Origin: an uncultured Lachnospiraceae bacterium
GTDB lineage: Bacteria; Bacillota; Clostridia; Lachnospirales; Lachnospiraceae
Assembly: GCA_900544445.1 (NCBI GenBank)
Contig: UQVK01000043.1
Span: 1-28,689, forward strand
DNA: 28,689 nt
Direction of reading: 5' to 3'
How positions within the stretch are numbered: the first letter of the stretch is position 1; the number at the start of each line of letters is the position of its first letter. Under the pieces are notes generated by a model. It worked only from the letters and a program-made list of their open reading frames with translations, did no database searches and was not told the DNA's origin. Shown piece by piece: positions 1 to 7,930 of the stretch. Made by a program: the position numbers and the translations under genes.

Positions 1-2
1 TC

Positions 3-26
3 AAGAAGGCCTATCTGGGAGAATAA
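3..26 (+). CDS. C-terminal tail of an upstream gene, possibly a LivF-type ABC ATPase
   Basis: The third frame reads KKAYLGE and stops at TAA (24-26). This short tail resembles the usual C-terminus of branched-chain amino acid ABC transporter ATPases (LivF/LivG), which often end in AYLGE or AYLGG. Only seven residues are inside the window, so the identification is a guess from memory of the family. The other two plus frames also stop within the first 60 bases. The stop codon lies inside the first GAATAAAG header of the hairpin array that follows. Confidence 0.4.
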   Translation, partial: KKAYLGE

Positions 27-169
27 AGCACGAACCGGAGGTTCGTGCTGAATAAAGTGCTGCCTTCGGCAGCAGAAAAAAAGGCGGATGAAATCCGAAG
101 GATTTCATCCTGGAAATTGGCCTGTCGGCCAATTTCTCTGAATAGAGTGCTGCCTTCGGCAGCAGAAAA
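21..169 (+). repeat. Tandem array of five perfect hairpins with GAATAAAG headers
   Basis: Five stem-loops follow each other: 27-49 (AGCACGAAC arms), 58-74 (TGCTGCC/GGCAGCA, loop TTC), 86-110 (11-bp GGATGAAATCC arms, loop GAA), 113-136 (10-bp GAAATTGGCC arms, loop TGTC) and 148-164, a copy of the second. A header GAATAAAG or GAATAGAG stands at 21, 50 and 140. Bases 50-79 and 140-169 match at all but one position. None has a proper T-run, so they are not ordinary terminators. They lie between the stop of the upstream gene and the ribosome site of the next gene, so would be transcribed in any read-through message. Confidence 0.85.
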
Positions 170-177
170 GAGGTAGT

Positions 178-816
178 ATGTCAAAAGTAATTATTACCAT
201 CGCGCGTCAGTATGGAAGCGGCGGAAAGACCGTGGGAAAAATGCTGGCCAAGGAGCTGGACATTCCCTATTATGACCGGGAAATCATCGCAATGGCCGCG
301 GAGGAAAGCGGTGTGAACCCCACCCTCTTTCAGGATGAGTTCAAACACCACGGCCTGCGCGCCCTGCTTTCCGGCGGGTATAAGGGCAGCCGCCTGCTTT
401 CTCCGGAAAGCGCCGGCTTTACCAGCGACGACAACCTGTTCAACTATCAGGCTAAAATCATCCGCTCTCTGGCGGAGGAAGGCTCCTGCATCATCATCGG
501 ACGCTGCGCGGATCATATTCTGAAGGATATGCCCGGCGTGGTGCGGGTGTTCGTCCACGCGCCGGAGGACTTCTGCCTGCAGGAGGCCATGAAGGTGAAC
601 AGCCTTCCGGAAAATGAAGTGAAAAAGCTCATCGCAAAGACCGACGACTACCGGGCCAGATATTATAAGTATTATACCGGCCAGGAGTGGAAGAACGCCC
701 TGAACTATGACCTGTCCCTGGACAGCTCCAGGCTGGGCTTCGACGGGACGGTGGAGGCCATCAAGGCTTACATCGAGGTGAGAAAGCGCTTTGATGCAAA
801 GATGAAGGACGAGTAA
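178..816 (+). CDS. Cytidylate kinase-like family protein
   Basis: A 212-residue cytosolic P-loop protein of the cytidylate kinase-like family, common in Clostridia and not the housekeeping Cmk. The N-terminus has a beta strand followed by a glycine-rich loop (QYGSGGKTVGK, residues 11-21). A DRE motif sits at 33-35, and the family-typical GSCIIIGRCADHIL stretch is at about 102-115. Members probably phosphorylate a nucleotide or a related small molecule, but their substrate is not established. The ATG at 178 follows an AGAGG ribosome site at 170-174. The gene stands alone, behind the hairpin array and ahead of a strong terminator. Confidence 0.85.
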   Translation: MSKVIITIARQYGSGGKTVGKMLAKELDIPYYDREIIAMAAEESGVNPTLFQDEFKHHGLRALLSGGYKGSRLLSPESAGFTSDDNLFNYQAKIIRSLAEEGSCIIIGRCADHILKDMPGVVRVFVHAPEDFCLQEAMKVNSLPENEVKKLIAKTDDYRARYYKYYTGQEWKNALNYDLSLDSSRLGFDGTVEAIKAYIEVRKRFDAKMKDE

Positions 817-823
817 ACGGAAT

Positions 824-857
824 GGGCCGGGCAGAATGTCCGGCCCTGATTTTATTT
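824..857 (+). terminator. Intrinsic terminator of the cytidylate kinase-like gene
   Basis: The arms GGGCCGG (824-830) and CCGGCCC (840-846) form a GC-rich stem eight bases after the stop codon. A T-rich run (850-857) follows. Confidence 0.75.
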
Positions 858-946
858 GCAATAAACCCGACAGGCGGCCGTGGAACTCCGTATTTCGGTT
901 CTGACTGCCCTCCAGATTTGGGCTCTGACTGCACTAAAAACCTTTT

Positions 947-1193
947 GTACGGTTCAAATTGCAGGAAATGCCATTCTGTGCCGTACAAAATCGTATGGTT
1001 CCAGATACGAGAAATCCTGTCCGTAACCGTATCGCCGGCAAAATAGTACGGTTATGAATCCCAAAATCTTATTTGTAACCGTATCAGAAGTTTTTTTGTA
1101 CGGTTGCAGAAGGTAAATTAGCATTTTTGAACCGTACCGGATGACATGATACCCGGGAGCATTGTAGCAGATCCGATACGGCAGATCTGCTAC
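947..1193. repeat. Array of alternating inverted GTACGGTT motifs plus a 10-bp perfect palindrome
   Basis: This fills most of the 413-base gene-free stretch 817-1229. Motif GTACGGTT or a close variant occurs on the plus strand at 947-955, 993-1001, 1046-1054 and 1098-1106. It occurs on the minus strand at 980-986, 1023-1032, 1075-1084 and 1129-1138. The orientations alternate strictly, giving four units of about 46-54 bases, each able to fold into a hairpin with a loop of about 20-25 bases. Loops differ in sequence while arms are conserved. A fifth, perfect stem (GTAGCAGATC, 1164-1173 with 1184-1193) follows, close to the stop of the DUF4091 gene. A TCTGACTGC direct repeat precedes the array (about 899-932). 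No credible gene was seen here. Confidence 0.8.
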
Positions 1194-1229
1194 TTCCATT
1201 TCCGGCATAAACACAACAGCTACCGCGTG

Positions 1230-2954
1230 TTATGCATTTTCCTGAATTTTTTCCAGGGTATCCAGCATCAGCCCTCTGGCTTTCTCAAAAGTATTGTAAT
1301 TGTTCACGAAAATATCGGGGAGCACCTTTCGACCTTCCAAAACATATTTCCTCACATCCTGTTCATTCAAAAGAGTATCAAATACCTGCTGAACTATGTC
1401 CTCCCTGTCAGCCTCCCTCAACCGTTCCATGAGTTCATAATCTTCGATTCCGCGTTTAAGAGCCTTCCATCGCAAAGATTTCAAGATCCCACCGCTTTTT
1501 GACGGGTAAACCAAACATAGATCTCCTGCCTTCCAGTCTCCAAAACGAATATCCTCCAAGGGGCGCTCTGTCCAGCAGGTATAAGTCCAGCGGAGCAGTC
1601 CGTCAAACCCCAACAATGCGTTCATCGTGCCGAGAAAACGTGCTTCCAGAAGGCCACTTTCCAAGAAGGTGTTTGGATATTCCGGTCCACAGCAGATATA
1701 CCACTGGAAGCGGGATCCCGGGCGTTCCTTCTGCTGCACCTTCAATTTATCATATCGGGAACAAAGGCAGTAAAAATTGGGAGCCACATCCGCAATTTCC
1801 CCTTTGCACTTGTCCAGAAATTCTACATGGTCTATAGCGGTTTTATATTGAAATGCAGGCGCGGTTTCCCGAACAATCGCAAGGCTTTTCTGATACCGGT
1901 CAAAATCTTTCGGTTCATCTGCCGCCACGCGTACCCTGTCAATCTGTCCCGTGCCGATGAAATACTGCTCCAGAGCGGCAATATAGGCACGGATATCCTC
2001 CGACTTGCGCAGATAACAATATTTTTCTTCTTTCTCGTCATAATACCGTATCAAAATATTTTCCGGATATTCAGGACACACATCTTTCTGATCAAAGTCT
2101 GCCCATCTCCAGATATTCACAAGCCCAAATACCTCAATTTCTCCGTCAATACCGCAGTCATGGCACAAGTCAATATAACGTTGCATGGCATTGTAATTGT
2201 AGCAGAAACTTCCATCCCTCTTTTTTATGGTACGAATCATATTATATTCATATAACTCTGCTGGGGCTCTGTGATTCTCCCAGCAGGCCCATCCTCTCCA
2301 TGGGCTGTCAGAAGCTACTACAGTAATTGATTTTTGGCCGAGCTGAGCAAGCGATTCTGCCATCTTTCGCAAAATCAGAAAATGCTCTTCGCTGAACAGA
2401 GGGACAGCAAACTGTCTGGCAATATTGGAAACATGCTGCCACAAGTCCAGACGGAAACGATACTGTGTTGGTAACGGCATACGGAAAGGACGAACATTCA
2501 GACAGATATCTGACCGCCAGTACAGTATTTCATCACCATTCTGTTCAAATTTCCATAAACGGATTGTTATCGTACTTTCTTCCGCCGTACCATCCTCCGG
2601 AATATCCGTTTCTGCCCAAACAGCCACAGGCCTTCCCTTCTTCAGGCCTACCTTTCTCTCCGTATTCAAAATATCCGCGCGCCAAATCCCTTCATCATCA
2701 CAGAGCATTCCTTCGGGGAAAAGTCGCACCGGATATTCCGCACATATCTCCAATCGAAAAGCTGGCCTTCCCGCTCCGCCATAAATTCTTGGTTCCCCAT
2801 TCAGACACAGATCGCATTCTTCCTCCGGAAACAGGATCACCTGAAACGACGCCTCCTGTCCTCTTGCTGCCGTCAGCTTTTCCAATTGCTCCGGCTCCTG
2901 AAACGGAATCTGTTCTGTCAGTCTGTATGCCTCATTGGTAATGATTATCTTCAT
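1230..2954 (-). CDS. DUF4091-domain glycoside hydrolase (GH123-like)
   Basis: Start chosen at 2954 (MKIIITNEAY) because AAAGGGG lies just upstream; a longer reading to 3020 has no such site. It gives 574 residues with no signal peptide, so the enzyme should be cytosolic. The N-terminal ~160 residues look like a beta-sandwich, and the rest like a TIM barrel ending in the DUF4091 signature (GFDGLLRWTYTCW, YPSKSGG, LRWKALKRGIEDYELMERL). An acid pair in VAADEP (346-347) matches in kind the D-E pair used for substrate-assisted catalysis in GH123 beta-N-acetylgalactosaminidases. The substrate here is unknown. Its start overlaps the end of the AraC gene by 23 bases, suggesting coupled translation. 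It is the last gene of sugar module 1 and presumably acts on the imported glycan. Confidence 0.8.
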   Translation of the reverse strand: MKIIITNEAYRLTEQIPFQEPEQLEKLTAARGQEASFQVILFPEEECDLCLNGEPRIYGGAGRPAFRLEICAEYPVRLFPEGMLCDDEGIWRADILNTERKVGLKKGRPVAVWAETDIPEDGTAEESTITIRLWKFEQNGDEILYWRSDICLNVRPFRMPLPTQYRFRLDLWQHVSNIARQFAVPLFSEEHFLILRKMAESLAQLGQKSITVVASDSPWRGWACWENHRAPAELYEYNMIRTIKKRDGSFCYNYNAMQRYIDLCHDCGIDGEIEVFGLVNIWRWADFDQKDVCPEYPENILIRYYDEKEEKYCYLRKSEDIRAYIAALEQYFIGTGQIDRVRVAADEPKDFDRYQKSLAIVRETAPAFQYKTAIDHVEFLDKCKGEIADVAPNFYCLCSRYDKLKVQQKERPGSRFQWYICCGPEYPNTFLESGLLEARFLGTMNALLGFDGLLRWTYTCWTERPLEDIRFGDWKAGDLCLVYPSKSGGILKSLRWKALKRGIEDYELMERLREADREDIVQQVFDTLLNEQDVRKYVLEGRKVLPDIFVNNYNTFEKARGLMLDTLEKIQENA

Positions 2955-5127
2955 CTTGTTCTTCCCCTTTCTCTTTTGTCCGGGACAGCTCTGCATAAAT
3001 GGATGGACGAATTCCCTCATATTTCTGAAACGCTCTGGAAAAGGACAGTTCGTTATTATATCCGACCATTCCAGCTACTACCTTTACTGTATATCTTCCT
3101 GCCCGCAAGTATTCCTTTGCCTTTTCCATTCTCAGCCTGCAGACATAATCTGCGAACATTTCCCGGAAATGATTTTTAAACAGTCTGGAAACAGATGATT
3201 CTGACATACTGAATTCTTCTCCAATCTGCTTCAGAGAAAGCTGTGGGTCAGAAAAATGGTTATCCACATATTCCCTGATCTGTTTCATAGTTTCTGACGT
3301 TTTCGCTCTTTCCGTTTTCTGCCATACTCCGGTACATATCATATTCGCCATCTCGTACAGTAATCTCCATTGTTCATCGTCGTCCTGCGAGCGTCGATAA
3401 TGATGGTATTCCAGTATCAAATCGTTGTCCCGAATGTCCAGTTCTTCCATCACCCTCACAAACGTATCAAAAATTACTGCCGTAATTTTTCTACGTTCCT
3501 CTCTTCCCAGGTCTCTTGCATGATTTTCCTTATCCAATTCCGATAGTATTTCATTGACGACTCCGCTGTTTCCATATTTCAGTTGCGTGATTAACTGAAT
3601 TTCCCAATCCGTTGGGTAATAAATTTTCTGCTTTACATCAGCAATCCGCGCCTTTCCATGTGCGCCGTCCTCTTTATCCGCCAGACAGATTTCATGGATA
3701 TTGCTGTATGATTTGGATATGCCAATTGTCTTTTGCTCACATGTACCTCCGAGCAGATTAATTCTCCTATCTGTCAGAGCCTTCAGGTTATCCATGAATT
3801 CTGCAAGCTCCTTTTTTCCCATCTGTTCTTCCATTGAATTCAGGATCAAAATAATAAACATTTCCTGACGGAAGCTTTCTACAATTTCAAAGGCAAGCTT
3901 TTTCAGCTTCAGGTAATCCTCTGCAGCCTTTCTCAAAACCAGGGTCTCGCTCTCTTCCTGCATGTATACTCTGACAACTTGATACCATCTGTCATCTGAC
4001 AGATCCAGCTGATATTTTTTCTGTTCCTTCATCAAGTCTCTTTTGTCAAAATAGCCATACAGGATCTTCTGAAGGAAAGCGTTCCTGGCGATCCGGTAAT
4101 ATTGCTGTGTCTCCTGTCTTGCCGTCTCTTTTTCCCGATTCAGAAGCTCCACATGACTTAAAATTATAGAATATTCATCCTCCTCCCCTATGCCTTGAAG
4201 GCGAAGCTTTTTCAGAAGCGCAAGCATGGGATGGTATAGTACCCAAGTCAACCAGAAGGACAGCAGTGCTCCTACCGCTGCGGCAAAGATCAGAATTCCT
4301 GAACAGGCTACCACTTCCCGAATTCCAAATCCTTCCTTGCCAAAGCCATTTACAACTATACTGTAGTTCCAGCCAAACCGGGACTGTGAAGAAAAGATAT
4401 TCTCACCCTTCTCCGGTTTCTGCATCCATGCAGACAGAAGTTCTGCCTCTTCACCTGACATCTGAAAATAAGTAATGTCCGGATTCAATTCCAGCAGCCA
4501 TAATTGAAAGTTTTTCTTATCAAACACAGCGAGGAAAAAACATTTTGAAGAAGGTGTCAGGCCAATCTCACGGCTGATAAAGCACAGTTCATTTCCAAAT
4601 CTGTCCTCCCATCCCGGAGCCATAACCGTCAATAGCCCTTCCCCTCTCTCCATCATATCAAACAGTTCTTTCTGTTGGTCTTCCTCAGTGATTCCAAGTC
4701 CACGGCAAAAAGCAGCATATTCCTGCCATCCGTTCTTATCTACCACACTGTTTCGATTCATATCCAGAACAGCGATTGTTTTTGTATATTCCACCCAGGA
4801 ATTATAAATGTTCATTTCCTGATAAATTTCTTTGTTTCGAGTATAATCAAAATATTCTCTCATAACCTCTGATGGAGAATACAATCTTTTCACCCATTCC
4901 CGGTTCATCAGTCCACTGGTTAATTCATAAATCTGAGAAAACTGATCATCCACCTGTAAAATGATCCTTCCCGCTTCTCTGTTATATTCATTTTCTTCAA
5001 TCTGCTTTCTGTTTCTCATATTCTGCCAGCAGGCTATGAAAAGCGAGATTACCAGCAGACTTACAAGCACCGGCATGATACCCAGATATATCTTTTTAAA
5101 ATAGGGCCGTTTTATCAGGATTTCCAT
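2932..5127 (-). CDS. Membrane-anchored AraC-family transcriptional regulator
   Basis: A 731-residue protein with a transmembrane helix at about 13-34, an extracytoplasmic sensor region of roughly 235 residues, a second helix at about 270-295 (SGILIFAAAVGALLSFW), a long cytoplasmic linker, and a C-terminal AraC double helix-turn-helix at about 615-712. The DNA-binding part carries LSLKQIGEEFSMSESSVSRL and VKVVAGMVGYNNELSFSRAF. Regulators of this build sit beside LplB/YtcP sugar importers in Lachnospiraceae and Paenibacillaceae and are thought to sense sugars directly from outside. Context makes it the activator of module 1. AAGGGAAG precedes the ATG. It is separated from the lipoprotein gene by about 120 bases with a hairpin, so it may be expressed at a lower level. 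Confidence 0.85.
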   Translation of the reverse strand: MEILIKRPYFKKIYLGIMPVLVSLLVISLFIACWQNMRNRKQIEENEYNREAGRIILQVDDQFSQIYELTSGLMNREWVKRLYSPSEVMREYFDYTRNKEIYQEMNIYNSWVEYTKTIAVLDMNRNSVVDKNGWQEYAAFCRGLGITEEDQQKELFDMMERGEGLLTVMAPGWEDRFGNELCFISREIGLTPSSKCFFLAVFDKKNFQLWLLELNPDITYFQMSGEEAELLSAWMQKPEKGENIFSSQSRFGWNYSIVVNGFGKEGFGIREVVACSGILIFAAAVGALLSFWLTWVLYHPMLALLKKLRLQGIGEEDEYSIILSHVELLNREKETARQETQQYYRIARNAFLQKILYGYFDKRDLMKEQKKYQLDLSDDRWYQVVRVYMQEESETLVLRKAAEDYLKLKKLAFEIVESFRQEMFIILILNSMEEQMGKKELAEFMDNLKALTDRRINLLGGTCEQKTIGISKSYSNIHEICLADKEDGAHGKARIADVKQKIYYPTDWEIQLITQLKYGNSGVVNEILSELDKENHARDLGREERRKITAVIFDTFVRVMEELDIRDNDLILEYHHYRRSQDDDEQWRLLYEMANMICTGVWQKTERAKTSETMKQIREYVDNHFSDPQLSLKQIGEEFSMSESSVSRLFKNHFREMFADYVCRLRMEKAKEYLRAGRYTVKVVAGMVGYNNELSFSRAFQKYEGIRPSIYAELSRTKEKGEEQDEDNHYQ

Positions 5128-5156
5128 CTGTTCTTCCCTTCTCGAATATGCCTGAG

Positions 5157-5196
5157 AAAGGGAGAATATCCCCGATTGGTGAATATCTCCCTTTTT
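5157..5196 (-). terminator. Hairpin between the lipoprotein and AraC genes, partial terminator
   Basis: The arms AAAGGGAGAATAT (5157-5169) and ATATCTCCCTTT (5183-5194) pair with one bulged base. On the minus strand the stem ends in TTTCTC, a weak T-run. On the plus strand it is followed by seven T. It probably reduces read-through from the abundant lipoprotein message into the regulator gene. Confidence 0.5.
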
Positions 5197-5247
5197 TTAT
5201 CTGACAGTTATATCATATCATGCCGCATCCCCGTCTTTTCATTCTTC

Positions 5248-6942
5248 TTATGCAGCATTGTATCTGTCACAGAGTGTCTGATTAATCTCAATGTATTCAT
5301 CCAGTCCAAGCTCCTTCAGTTCCTCAATATAACTGTCCCAGTCATCCAGTGAAGAACGTCCCAAGATGATGTTTGCGATTAATTCCTTTGAATATGTCTC
5401 CAGATCCGTCTGTATTTCGCTCAGCCGTTCTGACTCCTCTGCATTCGGAAGAGCCTGACAGGTCTTTATCTCCATTGCAAGCGTGGAGCCATAACCAATG
5501 ATACCCTTTTGGAAATCAGATTTTTCCGGAACCACTTTGTTGATCTCAGCTCCCAGATCGGCATACCTTATGGACGGAAGGATAGAATCCCGGCCGATCA
5601 GATCATACAGAAGAGCTTTCTTTTCTTCAACCATTTTCCCCATATTGTCGCTGGTATAGTTCCCAATCGTTTCATTGTATCCGTTTGTCTTCTGGAAGGA
5701 CTCTCCCTCCACTCCATATACTGTAAACTCCGCACATTCATCTGTAAACAGATAATTGAGAAGATCTGCAACTGCTTCAGGGTCTTTACAGCTGCTGCTC
5801 ACAGCAAATTTCCCCATCGTATAATTTGGATCTTCCAGAATAATGTATGGTTCTACCCCATCCAGAGCCTTCACAAGGCCAATTGGAACATATAGAGGAT
5901 CCTCAGCGCTGCTGATCGTAGGCTCCAGCCAGGTTTCCATAATATATTCACATTTTCCTGCCAGGCGATCTTCGGCCACTCTCTGATCCACCTGTTCCGT
6001 CGTTGTTAGACCAATCAAACTGGTATCTACCAAGCCTTCATCGATCAGTTCTTTCGCATATGACAGATAATCCTTGATCCCTTCCTGATACCAGGGACAA
6101 AGCACTTCCTTTGTATTATAGTCATATGCAACCAGACCGTTTCCTAATCCGAACCACTGGGCCACGCCATCCTGAAACAGAATGTTGGTAGGATCCAGAT
6201 ACAGCACCTCATCCTGTACACCATTTCCATTAGCGTCCTGTTCCCGAAATGCCCGCAATACCTCTTTGAATTCTTCTGTCGTTTCAGGTATATCCAGTCC
6301 CAGCTTATCAAGCCAATCCTTCCTGATGTTCATGACAATTCCCGTTGCAGCGGATTCTCCTTCATATGACATGACCGAAGACGTAGGAATCCAATAGAAA
6401 TTGCCATCTGTTGCAGTAAAACGTCTTATAATAAATGGGAGCTTTTCTTCCATATAAGCAAGCGCTTCCTCTCCACCATTTTCCTCCAGCAGTTGATTAA
6501 GTGGAAGAAACATTCCGCCTTCTGCAAGTTCCAACGCCGTAGTATCATCCAGACAGCTGATATTCACGATATCCGGAAGATCTCCGGATGCTGTCCTGGT
6601 CTGAACAACTGTAGAAAATTGATCCCGGGAAACCACTTCAATATCCAGCTGCAGATTCCGTTTTGCCAGTTCATCTTCAAATATTTGCCAGTATTCATAA
6701 TCTTCTCTTTCTGAAGCAAGAAGTCCCTGTGAATAATACTGGTTCTCCTGCCCCAGGATCGTAATCGTACGCATCTCTCCATCCGATGCCGTCTCCGCGC
6801 TTTCCGCCGCTCCGGTTTCCTCCACTGTAGCTGATGCCGCGGGTTCGGATGATGCCTGGGTACCCTCCGTTCCCTGACAGCCTGCTGCCGACAGCAGCAG
6901 AACGCCCGCCAGGACTGCGCTCATCCATCTTTTCTTTCTCAT
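5248..6942 (-). CDS. Extracellular solute-binding lipoprotein, sugar ABC importer (module 1)
   Basis: A 564-residue lipoprotein. The signal peptide (MRKKRW, then a hydrophobic stretch) ends in the lipobox SAAGC with the lipidated cysteine at 22. A low-complexity Ser/Ala/Glu/Thr linker runs to about residue 55. The rest fits the large family-1 binding proteins (LipO/YtcQ type), about 500-560 residues long, which capture oligosaccharides for LplB/YtcP permeases. GGAGG lies about nine bases before the ATG. It is the third gene of module 1, 24 bases behind the YtcP-type permease. The ligand cannot be read from sequence; the GH123-like enzyme nearby hints at an amino-sugar-containing glycan, which is only an inference. 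Confidence 0.9.
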   Translation of the reverse strand: MRKKRWMSAVLAGVLLLSAAGCQGTEGTQASSEPAASATVEETGAAESAETASDGEMRTITILGQENQYYSQGLLASEREDYEYWQIFEDELAKRNLQLDIEVVSRDQFSTVVQTRTASGDLPDIVNISCLDDTTALELAEGGMFLPLNQLLEENGGEEALAYMEEKLPFIIRRFTATDGNFYWIPTSSVMSYEGESAATGIVMNIRKDWLDKLGLDIPETTEEFKEVLRAFREQDANGNGVQDEVLYLDPTNILFQDGVAQWFGLGNGLVAYDYNTKEVLCPWYQEGIKDYLSYAKELIDEGLVDTSLIGLTTTEQVDQRVAEDRLAGKCEYIMETWLEPTISSAEDPLYVPIGLVKALDGVEPYIILEDPNYTMGKFAVSSSCKDPEAVADLLNYLFTDECAEFTVYGVEGESFQKTNGYNETIGNYTSDNMGKMVEEKKALLYDLIGRDSILPSIRYADLGAEINKVVPEKSDFQKGIIGYGSTLAMEIKTCQALPNAEESERLSEIQTDLETYSKELIANIILGRSSLDDWDSYIEELKELGLDEYIEINQTLCDRYNAA

Positions 6943-6966
6943 TGCCAGATCCTCCTTTTTCTTTTT

Positions 6967-7914
6967 TTATTCCTTCAGGGAGCCTATCATCACTCCCTTG
7001 ATGAAATACTTCTGTAAAAACGGATATACAAAGATGATCGGAAGCGTTGTAAAAATGATCATCGAATATCTTTTCTGCAGATTGGTCATCCGTTCCATTG
7101 CTGCCGCTTTTGCGGCTTCCGCCGTCAGAGCTGTCGTCTGAGTCTGTTCTACCAGGATCCTTCTCAGATACATCTGAAGCGGCTGGATCTCCAGATCGGG
7201 CTGATAAACCATCGACTGGAACCAGGAATTCCATACACCGACAATCGTATAAATAGCGATCACAGCCATGATTGGTTTCGCAAGCGGCATATAGATCCGG
7301 AACAGGATCTGAAAATGATTCGCTCCGTCCACCTTTGCCGCCTCCCTGATTCCCTCCTGGATGGAAGAGAGATAGGTCCTGGTAAGTATGATATTATAAA
7401 TGCTGAACGACCCCGGAATGATCAGCGCCCAGATGTTGTTATACAGCCCAAGCCTGGAATAGATCAGATAGGTTGGGATCAGTCCGCCGCTGAAATACAT
7501 GGGAACCAGCAGAAACCAGACCACATATTTCCTTCCGATCAGCTTTTTTGAAGTGAGCGGATAGGCCGCAAGCAGGCAGGTGATTTCCATCAGGAGCGTC
7601 TCTGATACCACATAGAGGATCGTATATCCATAAGCTCTCCACATGGTCGTATCCTGTATGATTGACGTATAGGCTCCAAGACTGAAGCCCTTAGGCCACC
7701 AGTAAATATTTCCTTTCACAACCTCCATGGGGTCGCTGACGGACATAACCAGCACAAAATACATGGGATACAAAGTGATAAAGCAGCAGAGCGCGATAAT
7801 GATCCCGATACACCAGTCCGCCGCACGGCTTCCTTCCCGAATCGTACAGGAGGCCTGCCCCTCTGAGCGTCTGCGCCTTAGAATCGCCGCTGTTTTCTTT
7901 TCCTTCTGTTTCAT
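6967..7914 (-). CDS. Sugar ABC transporter permease, YtcP/AraQ type (module 1)
   Basis: Start taken at 7914 (MKQKEKK), which has AAGGAGGA nine bases upstream and leaves 16 bases to the preceding gene; a reading from 7944 would overlap that gene. It gives 315 residues with about six transmembrane helices after a basic N-terminus. The EAA loop that contacts the ATPase is at about 191-214 (EAAKVDGANHFQILFRIYMP). The C-terminus KYFIKGVMIGSLKE is typical of the family. It forms the translocation pore together with the LplB-type partner encoded just upstream. Confidence 0.92.
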   Translation of the reverse strand: MKQKEKKTAAILRRRRSEGQASCTIREGSRAADWCIGIIIALCCFITLYPMYFVLVMSVSDPMEVVKGNIYWWPKGFSLGAYTSIIQDTTMWRAYGYTILYVVSETLLMEITCLLAAYPLTSKKLIGRKYVVWFLLVPMYFSGGLIPTYLIYSRLGLYNNIWALIIPGSFSIYNIILTRTYLSSIQEGIREAAKVDGANHFQILFRIYMPLAKPIMAVIAIYTIVGVWNSWFQSMVYQPDLEIQPLQMYLRRILVEQTQTTALTAEAAKAAAMERMTNLQKRYSMIIFTTLPIIFVYPFLQKYFIKGVMIGSLKE

Positions 7915-7930
7915 TTCAGACGTCCTCCTT

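Noticed and set aside
58..74. UUCG tetraloop hairpin
   Set aside because: The best pairing leaves a three-base TTC loop; closing a true C(UUCG)G loop would force a C-C mismatch.
947..1138. CRISPR array
   Set aside because: Repeats are only eight to ten bases, alternate in orientation and have short unequal spacers; no cas genes are nearby.
954..1214. Minus-strand frame of 86 codons across the GTACGGTT array
   Set aside because: Its sequence is simply the translation of the inverted repeats (recurring Tyr-Gly and Pro-Tyr words) and it lacks a ribosome site.
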